Shown: piece by piece, positions 55,877-64,000 of the stretch
Position numbering within the stretch: position 1 is the stretch's first letter
Layout of the letters: each line of letters opens with the position of its first letter
Assembly (NCBI GenBank): GCA_902702965.1
Contig: CACRXP010000001.1
Location: 4,811,947 to 4,875,946, forward strand
DNA from: Spirometra erinaceieuropaei
Taxonomy: Eukaryota; Platyhelminthes; Cestoda; Diphyllobothriidea; Diphyllobothriidae
DNA: 64,000 nt
Reading direction: 5' to 3'
Notes under the pieces: generated by a model
Databases searched by the model: none
What the model saw: only the letters and a program-made list of their open reading frames with translations
What the model was told of the DNA's origin: nothing
Translations under genes and position numbers: made by a program

Positions 55877-58566
55877 TCAAGGCACAAAAACATCTGTCTC
55901 ACGTTCAGTTGCGGATGACATGGTTGACGGAGATCATCGGGTAGACGTCAGCCGAGCATTCCGTTTCATCTATAAAGTCCCGATGAGACACTGCAGGTTT
56001 TTTATGTATACGACCGGCATCTATGCACATTCCTGTATGTTGCCACGTCACGCCACAGCGGCGAAACTTTAGCATAGTTCTCTGTCAGACCTTCCCCCCT
56101 CCCCAAGCCCCTGACATAACCGACATGTCTGAACGCCGTGTCTTTCTCCTCTGTAACTATTCCTCATTGGTCGCTTTAACTATCACTGCCATATCATGAC
56201 GTGTACTGCTATAGGGATCTGAGGATGAATAATTGAAGACCAAAGTTAGCCGAACTCGATTTCTTCAACGCTTACACCACACAACTTAGGACGCTATTGC
56301 CTGGTGTTGCAGGCTATCGTTCATCCAAATCTGCGAAAGTGGGCTTCACTAGGGCTGACGGAATACATTTCAGTCCCGGCGATCGTGTCTCCTTCTTTGA
56401 GACTACTTCCTGGGACTCGTCTCTTCGCTTCAATTGGCAATTTCAGTCTCTGTAATCATTGGTTACCCATCTCGAGGTTTGTGTGTGCATTCTGTGTTGG
56501 AGAGTTTAGGAACAAAATAATTATGTTTTTCCCAGCGCAGGTGGGCATTCCAATACTACAGTGGCAAAGAAAGCACTGACAAAAAACAATCCTATCCGCT
56601 TTGAGGAGTAGTGCAGAGTTGGGGGGAGGTTAATTATTGTGCTCCATAAGCCGGAATATCCAGCAGCCGACAAGTCTTTTGTGCAAGCAACTTGAATGAA
56701 ACTGCATGTCATCAGAAAACCAGACAAAGACCTCCAAAGTATTTTTCCGTGACATACATGACATCACATGTCTTTCTGTAGCACAAAACCCCCTGACTGC
56801 CAAGCAAAATAACTAAGTCTTAGAAAAATAAAATGAAACTGGGCGCTAACAAAATGGGAAATTGAGGGCTTTCACGCAAAAATTACTTGAAAATTTATTA
56901 TTCGGCAAATGTATTAACTCTGAATTCTATTAATGGATCTCTCAACGCACAAGCATAAATGATTCCATCTTGCCCGCAACCATTATCGACGATTGCGCCC
57001 ACTATCAGTTTTTCTTCATTTCATAATCAACAACCCAAAGACTTGCCGTGGCATTTTTATTACAAAACGAAATCAATAGTTTAGGCCATTCTCTGATTTT
57101 GCTGTTTTTATCATTTACAAACTCAATTAAACTCACAAGCCTTATCTGTGCTATTTTAACCCATAGATCATGTAGCAGATGTTGATCCAGTTTTTTTGCG
57201 ATAAAAACGCTAGCAGAGTCATATCCGACAGGTTTTGGGTAAATGAGAGATCTAGTCATGATCTGGACTTGCAAACATCATCCTATCCTTCAGCCGAGAT
57301 GAATTACTGACAACAAAAGGAATATTAGTGTTACCACCTATGAATTATTAATCGTCATCAGACAGTGATACCACCAGTCCGGATGATGTAACCTAGGACT
57401 GATCCCCTCTTTAAACGGTTATGTGGTTTCTGGACCTCAAGTTTATGTGTCGAGTTGATTTTTTCTTACCTCATGTGAAGACAATTGTGAGCAGCGTAGA
57501 GAATAATGTATGCCACCTTATTGGGACGCCCTGTGTATTCGGGGAAGTTTATGTAAAATAAACGGCTTGAGAAAACATGCAAATCCGAATGCGCGAAAGC
57601 GTGACTGCGGCAGCATCATAAGCTGATTGTGAGTAATACAACTAAGCATGGGCAAATCTGGCTATCGATCTGAACGACTCTTAACCACTATGTGTTTGCT
57701 ACTTATTCCAAATAAACGGACAGATATGTGTGAAAACGTTTTTACGGTTTGAAAACATACGGACGGTTTTAGCCCGATTAACAGGATATGCGCGCAAGCC
57801 AGTAAATTTGACAATTCTTCAAAGCACCTTTATATTTTCAGATTCGTAACCACAAAAACTTCAGAAGAAAACTTCCTTAGACGTAATAAACTGCTGACAG
57901 CGGAGATCGTTCAACTTTACGAATACATTCGAAAGCAACTGACAATTGAGTTCACAAGGGACTATCTGGGTAAACATCAAGACATCGGTGAAAACCTCAC
58001 GAAAGTCTAGATCAGTATCGAAAACCAAGAGTCGTGTCTCCAGTTCTGCGTCTACTTTAATTGGCGGATTTTTCATTAAGACAGTAGCCCGACAACATTG
58101 TGACCGTTGTCTTGTTTCATCGCAGAGGTTATCCTTCAGCTTATGGGACCGTTTCTTTTTTTCAAGATGGCATCCGAATTCCTGACTTCGGCTAGTTAAT
58201 CGACGCTATATTTTTTCTAATAACTTGGCCCAATTATCCTACCTTGCATGAAGATAGACACAAATGGCCAAACACCTTCTAAATTTCAGTGTGTCGAGGC
58301 ACAAATAAGGATTTTCAATAGCATCACTCAGAAAATCCCCCAGTATCCGTATTTATCAAATGTATTGAAAGCCTACGGGGACTCGCATGAACTAACTTGT
58401 GTTTAAATTCTGCTTCCGTAAATAAAGACATATCCCAGCACCTCTGATCGCCAATAAGAGGAAGGTGCCTAACCACGAGATATTTCCTAAGCTGAAATAT
58501 GTCCAGGTCAGTTTTCGGTGAATAAAAAGATTCCTAATGATCTAGCGATGGAAAGCCTTTGGTCAC
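55877..58566. other. Unassigned intergenic DNA
   Basis: No gene recognised. Open stretches at 56.25-56.46 kb (plus, no ATG), 57005-57274 and 57861-58076 (both minus) have protein-like composition but no identifiable domain. Confidence 0.4.
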
Positions 58567-58930
58567 ATGAGTATCCGCAGTATCGACACACCTAGCACCT
58601 CCTGCACACCCACCATGCCTAGCTCAACTCACAAACCAGCACGTCCACAATCAGCAGTTCAACCACTGCCACCAGCTCCGAAATCGACACCGGTGCCGCC
58701 CGACTTTTCCTGTCCCCACTGTCTCCTTATATTCACCTCACACATTTACCACAGACTGGCGGACTCATATTCGCCGCATACGCCTCAACTGCCCCCATTG
58801 TACCCGAATAATCGTCCACCGCAGGCGCCTAGTAGGTTACCTGCGCATCCACAAAGACCTCCGCCGGACGACCGCCGGCTACACCACACCTTCACCCACC
58901 AATAGTTGCATCACATAACATCACCCACTT
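58567..58930 (+). pseudogene. Zinc-finger tail fragment of the same LINE family
   Basis: The plus strand has STPSTSCTPTMPSSTH-like Ser/Thr/Pro-rich sequence, then DFSCPHCLLIFTSH. After a frame change RIRLNCPHCTR is followed by LVGYLRIH, a C2H2-like unit. It is a detached 3' fragment of the LINE seen at 30-31.4 kb. Confidence 0.6.
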
Positions 58931-61223
58931 CCAGCATCCAATTGCCACCTCCCACGCAAGTGGAAAGTGTGCGGCTCGACTCCGTCTCCATGCGGCTCCA
59001 AGCGCATGTGTGATTAGAGTCCGAGGCTTTTACGGCGCGTCAAACGCTGTGGCTTGGAAAGGTGCTGACCGACGTCCCAACTCATTTCACACAGTCTGCT
59101 CAATTGTGCGCGTATATGTATGGAGTGGCGGACTGGTGGACTGCGAGCCGGACCGAAGCGGCTCCTTAACATGACCTACGGCGCTGTCACGGGCGTGAGA
59201 TGCATGCCACCCAACGCCCGATGTGTGAAATACTGGTGTGTGTTTGTGGGGCCAGGTTGTTCATGTGGCGTGCACAGACAAAGACACTTGATATATCAGT
59301 CACTGCACCTATTTCCCGCACCTGTCAACTAACCGGCTCAGACAGTGACTGGGGTCTGGGAATGGGGAGAGTGAGGTCGAGGACTCAGCGCACTTTTCTC
59401 ACTATACATAATCTGACGCGATTGAAACTATCACGGTCCACTAAAAGCCGTGGCTTGGAAGGTTGCCAACTGAGGAGACAACTTGGACTTCGCAGTCGGC
59501 CCAGCGTGTGCTTGTGTAGAGCGGCCGACTGGTGATCTAAGAGTCAGACTGCAATGGCTTCTTCTTAATGTAGCCCTTATGGCACTCCAAATCCGCGGGG
59601 TCCGAGCCAGATGTGCCGGCACGCCCAGGTGCGAGTTTGGTCGCGCCAGTCCCCTTTTTGTTAGTTAAAATCCTCGTCATTTGCTGCGTGGCGCAGAGGG
59701 TGAGGAGTGGAGCGTCAAGGTGTGCCATTCACCTGTGCCCCCCCCCCCCTCCGGTCTTCTCGACCATGTCTTGAGACGGGGCCTCGGTGGGGGAGGAGTG
59801 AATGCGATAGATGCTGCACAAGTCTACGCTCACTATAAACTAATTCACACGCAAGTCACCACGCCTGCTTCACCTTGTTGTGTAGCACACGGCGGACATC
59901 GTCGGATGCGACGGTCGGACTGTTGGTTAGGTGCGGTTCATAGCCGTTTGCCTGGCAATAGGTCGCGAAAGGGACTGTACGACACGCGGACCTTTCCTAA
60001 GGTTATTGACACTAAAGTTGCCTATGCGGAGCCTAAGGTTGGGGCCGCGTCTACGGTTAGAGTTAATACCAGGAGCTGGATTATCCTTAGGGCTAGAGTT
60101 GCCGGGTTTGGGTTATGGTTTGGATTGTGGGTTTAGACTAGGTTTAGGAATTGTGGCTTTGGATTGGGACTAGGGTTAGGTGTTAAGATTTTAAAGCTTG
60201 GGTTAAGGTCAGGGTTACGCTCGAGTTTTCCTTGAAGAGTTACGGGTTAAGGGCCAGGGTTGCCACTACAGGAATGGCCACGGTTGGTGTTAGAGTTGTA
60301 GCAAGTCCGTTTTCCCAGGAGGTTACGGGCCATATCCTTGCGGGTTCTTCCTGCATGCTCTCGCGACTGCACGCCCACGGCCGAGAACGAGAAAAGAGGA
60401 CTGCAACTACTCCCACAACGCGCGGGGACAAAGTTGCTTGTATGTGCTAAAGTGAATCACAGGCCATCAATGTACCCACGTCAAGAGAACGATTGGACTC
60501 ACTAGAGAGATCACGTGGTGGATGAGGATGGCAGGTTAGCGGTGATCAAGTGTTTCTGACCTCATCTGCTCTATCGGTGCCTACCCGGGAGGCGTTAACT
60601 CGAGGACAATCCAAGATTATTCGTAAGTTCTTCGGCATTTTTGAGTCCATGTATAACTTTTTGTCTGACATATTCATTAGGCATTCATCCAAACAAGCAC
60701 AATTCTACCTTTAGAGTTTTCATGTGCTTAAATGCGAGTTTTGGACACTCATCTGGGCCGGTTCCCAAGCCTGGATATTTAGTGAAGTCCCACATGTCCC
60801 ACCAATTTTTCTACCCACATACTTTGATGCTGAGGAAACAACGGCACTTTACTCCTCACAAAACGTGTGCGACCAGCACACTTAACACTCAACAATCTCG
60901 ATACTGAGATGCGGCCGTTCATCAGTTCAGGGGGCGCTGAAAAAGGAAAAAAACATTTTCTTGTGGTTCGCCACATAGGGGCGGGACACATGCGAAGAAT
61001 AGTGCGGAAAACCGCGAAGAAAGGATAAAGGTTGGACGGCCGAAATATTTACACATACAAAGACGGCAAGTGCAGGTCTGCCGTGTGGTGCATACCTCAG
61101 AAGTAGGATAACGTAACAGACAGCGACACCCAAGTACGAAAGGGGCAAGGAAAAACAATTATTAAAAGGTAAACTGCGTGAAAAATTTAAACAAACATCA
61201 CTACGTCAAACGCCCGTTGCCAG
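58931..61223. other. GC-richer unassigned region
   Basis: Several open frames on both strands without domains, a run of about ten C at 59741, and the telomere-like tract listed separately. The last kilobase is probably the 3' flank and UTR of the minus-strand receptor gene. Confidence 0.4.
60010..60320 (+). repeat. Degenerate TTAGGG-like tract
   Basis: The plus strand is rich in variants of GGGTTAGG (for example ACTAGGGTTAGGTGTTAAG, GGGTTAAGG, TTAGGGCTAGAGTTG) over about 300 bp with strong G/T strand bias. It resembles an eroded interstitial telomeric repeat. No perfect array remains. Confidence 0.45.
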
Positions 61224-63254
61224 TCACACATCCACTTGGGTGACCTGAAGATCCATCTCACTGGACTCGCTATCAACATCTATGGGCGCAGGCAAGTCTG
61301 GCCCAGCATCTGCAGAGTTGCCGCTGGATGAGCTCTTCTCCTGAGACTCTCGTCCGGAGTCCGCAAAAGCTGTCGAGGCATCAATCAGTGTACCGCCATT
61401 CACGGCCTCCACTTCGCCGACAAAGCTACCGTCACCGAAGTTTGGCTGCATTTTGAGAATATCGGGCGGCAAAAGAACAGTCTGGGGGTACTGTGGCGTG
61501 TTAAGGTTTGCCAAGCCGGTCTCCGTGCAGTGTTTGGAACCCAGCACATCCGGGTCGTGAGTTAGAGTGAGTCGTGGAGGCAGCATAGTGACATGGGCCT
61601 TCGGGGCTGTTACTGCTGCTCCCGGCTCTGATGGCAGTAATTTGGACGAGAAACCTCTCAGCATACTCGGTGAAGGATTAAAGAGGCGGTTCCTAGTTGT
61701 AGCTGGCGGTAATCCGTTCTGGGGTGAGGATTCAGTTGTGCTGCTGCGCTCCATGCAGGATAGACCGGACGTTGAATTGGGCATGCCACAAGTTACACTG
61801 GGACGATTAGAAAAGCTGCCACCTCTAGTTACCTCTCCAACGGATGAAAGGGGTGACCGAGTTGCCGCGTCGTGAGAACTGTTTGGCGAACCATTCTGCA
61901 GGAGATGGCAACCGCAACTGGGCGAGGGAAGTATGGGTGGTTCACTCAAAAGTGGTGGTGCCCATCTGCCACGTTCTTCACCAGGACCGTATCTCACGGG
62001 CGAACTGATTCCGATATGATCGTGCACTTCCTGTTTTGGAGAAGGTAGAGACCGCAAGGGCATGTATCCAGGACAGTTTTTGCCGTTAATATCGCAGGTT
62101 TGAGGAAAGAACACAGTGCTGCTGTTACTGCCTTCTACTGAATGATTTTCTATCGTACCGGAGACGAAACCGTCGTCATGGATAGGCGATCCAGTATTGA
62201 CGCTACTCGGAACGCTGCCCAGGCTGTCAGGAAAGGTTGGGTTGTGTCCTGATGACTGCCATTTGAAGCCCCCAGAGGGCAGACCTTTGGAATGATCCCG
62301 GGGCATGTAGGTGGACAGGTTTTTCTCTGGGTGGTTAGGCATCTACAACAAAAAAAGATGATGGTAACCGACGGTCTAATGAAAACGTCGTTACGCGTGT
62401 CTACCGAGCAAATGTGAGTAGACATTTATTTTAACCTTTAAGCATCTTACCGGATAGGGCATATGAGGAAACGGGGATCCAAAGGAACCGCCGTGTGTGT
62501 CTGAATGGAGACTCCGTGAGCCATTCGAACCTTGCGAGCTTCCCCACACCTGACTGGCCCCGCAAGCCCCGGCAGTCGAGCTGGAATTTGCCACCCAGTT
62601 CATCAATGCCATGGGCGGTGGTGTGTCAATGCTACTCATGTGAGCAACGTGGTTGCCGTAGCAGCTGTGCATTGCGTTCTGCTGCGGCGGCTGCTGCTGC
62701 TGCTGCTTGCTACCGCCACTGCCAGCACTGAACACGCTGCTGCAACTGAGGCCCGCATTCATGGCGGCCTGGGCGTGGCCACTGGTCATGGGATTGTAGA
62801 CGCTGACGGTGCTGCTCCTCTGGTCACAGGGACCGCCAGCCATGTAGTGCTGCGGCATCAGGGGGCCTTCTGTGGCCGAGAGCTGTCGGGAGTGAGTCAT
62901 TAAACTGGCGACTGAAGCGGACCCCCCGGTGGGGAGACAGTCAGGTGAGCTGGGAGGCGGAACAGTGTTGAAGGTTTCCTTGGTGGAGTCACACAAATCT
63001 TCCTGGATGCGCGCCAGCTTGCGTCTTCTAGCCCGGTGGCGTCGTAGGGCTATAACCACGATGAAATTCACTGCTAGAAAAAGCACCGAAAAGGCCACAA
63101 TTCCGAGAAGTATCTGCTTTACGGGTGAAGAGTCGCTCAGTGTGGAATCCGTGCCACCGTTATTGTCGATGGCATACCTTGAAGTATGGAACTGTGAACT
63201 GCGGACGAAGTGGGCCTGAGACGGCAGGTTTTTCCCCTCACCCAAATGTCCAGC
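61224..63254 (-). CDS. Single-pass membrane receptor, last two exons
   Basis: Exon A (63254-62451) follows a CACTATAG acceptor and ends at GTAAGA. Exon B (62342-61224) follows TTGTTGTAG and ends in TGA. Both junctions are phase 0 and the intron is 108 bp. Exon A encodes a short extracellular stalk, one transmembrane helix (ILLGIVAFSVLFLAVNFIVV), a basic stop-transfer (RRHRARRRKLARIQ) and a Ser/Gly/Pro/Gln-rich tail with a poly-Gln run (62.69 kb). Exon B continues this low-complexity tail for about 370 residues with an acidic end and C-terminus QVDV, a possible class II PDZ ligand. The cytoplasmic part is therefore about 580 residues with no kinase or phosphatase domain, as in adhesion or guidance receptors; the family is not determined. 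The ectodomain lies to the right. A possible preceding exon is 63784-63606 (TATTCAG acceptor, GAAG/GTCGAC donor). Confidence 0.75.
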
Positions 63255-64000
63255 CTATAGTGGATAAAAAAAGTGTTATGACAACAGCTGTTACACGTAG
63301 CAATGTATTTTCATAGGCAAAACTTAATCACGACAAAAATTAAAATCGTGCCTAAGATATCTGTTTTTAGAAGACGATGTGGCGAGCATACGCAGCTTTC
63401 CATAAATTCTCGTCGGACCAGTACAATTATATGGGAACGGGGTAGAAGTAAAAACACGTCAGTGATAAGATAACTCGATTAAAGTTCTCCTTAAAACACA
63501 GGCCGGGTGTGCGAATGTGGGGAAGGGGGAAAGGGATTATAGCAGTCGCCGTCAAGGACGGGGTGAGAGGGGAAGGGCGCGGGGAGAGTTGCAGCGTTAG
63601 TCGACCTTCGACCACTGTAGGCGCAGAGCCTGAACGCGGTTCTTCTGTGCGCACAAGATTGATTTTCGCAACCTGATAGCGGCCGCCTCTGCTGTTGCTA
63701 ACACGCTCTGGCCCAGTGTATAATGTGGAATGCACCGAACTATCAAGCGGATAGATGCCTCTGTATTGGCCTTTCTCTCTATTCCTGAATACAAGACGAG
63801 ATCAAGAAGACTGGTGATGGGTGTGAGTGCACTGACAGCCGTATGCGTGTGCCAGACACTATCGCTTCTTTAACTCCAACAGCACAGGGCTTTAATGAGG
63901 GGGTACCGGGTCTCACATGAATGAAAGTGGCATGAGGCCGCAGTGAGAAGGAAAAGTTGTAGTCTGATCTCGCCCCAAAAGCCAAGCGAATTATCCTGCC
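63255..64000. other. Intron and possible exon of the receptor gene
   Basis: On the minus strand a candidate 179-bp exon (63784-63606) has acceptor and donor sites and joins exon A in phase with the frame RLRKSILCAQKNRVQALRLQ. Another frame in the same segment (GGRYQVAKINLVRTEEPRSG) looks like the end of a fibronectin type III domain but would not join in phase. Neither is certain. Confidence 0.3.

Noticed and set aside
56252..56458. Plus-strand open stretch of about 70 codons without ATG
   Set aside because: Could be an isolated exon, but no flanking splice pattern or family resemblance is convincing.
57005..57274. Minus-strand 89-residue frame
   Set aside because: Protein-like composition but no motif, no splice context and no duplicate to compare.
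62532..62903. Plus-strand Ala/Leu-rich open frame
   Set aside because: Antisense shadow of the poly-Gln and Ser-rich exon of the minus-strand receptor gene.
1..64000. CRISPR arrays, bacterial operons, rRNA genes, intact tRNA genes
   Set aside because: Looked for and not seen; the regularly spaced repeats present are eukaryotic microsatellites, a degenerate tandem array and transposon arms.

Overview
The window looks like gene-poor, retrotransposon-rich nuclear DNA of an animal, most probably a parasitic flatworm (tapeworm-like). The basis is spliced and intronless eukaryotic genes, no bacterial-style operons, several families of non-LTR retrotransposons (LINEs), Penelope-like elements (PLEs) with GIY-YIG endonucleases and hammerhead-like terminal repeats, a Merlin-type DNA transposon relic, and a LINE tail carrying C2H2 zinc-finger-like motifs. 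The flatworm assignment is inference from this repeat repertoire; no species can be read from the sequence.

Layout. 1-2.7 kb: a decayed hAT-like fragment and unassigned DNA. 2.8-3.8 kb: an intronless seven-transmembrane receptor gene (copy 1). 4-11 kb: three copies of a foldback element (MITE) with TA target duplications, a possible three-exon secreted-protein gene (8.04-8.77 kb, FGF-like by eye), and a degenerate ~200-bp tandem array split by one MITE. 11.5-12.2 kb: a frameshifted Merlin transposase. 12.3-30.8 kb and 39.1-55.9 kb: two copies of one large segmental duplication. Each holds the same dead LINEs on the minus strand, one intact intronless 7TM receptor gene (25.85 and 50.79 kb) and the same downstream DNA, but they differ by later insertions and deletions. 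30.8-39.1 kb: the spacer between the copies, almost entirely mobile DNA: a LINE tail with zinc-finger motifs, a nearly intact LINE (two stops and one frameshift), a solo PLE terminal repeat, two PLEs flanked by inverted arms, and a tRNA-derived SINE. 56-61 kb: mostly unassigned, with a fragment of the zinc-finger LINE and a degenerate TTAGGG-like tract. 61.2-63.3 kb: the last two exons, on the minus strand, of a single-pass membrane receptor with a long low-complexity cytoplasmic tail; its ectodomain lies beyond the right edge.

The main biological content is a small family of orphan 7TM receptors with an altered DRY motif and a lost NPxxY asparagine. It was amplified by an older duplication (copy 1 against A and B) and a younger one that carried receptor plus flanks. 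The second theme is PLE biology: at least four terminal repeats carry hammerhead-ribozyme-like motifs sharing one architecture, and the two arm-flanked PLEs and the solo repeat abut TA microsatellites. All identities and percentages are by-eye estimates; no search or alignment was run.
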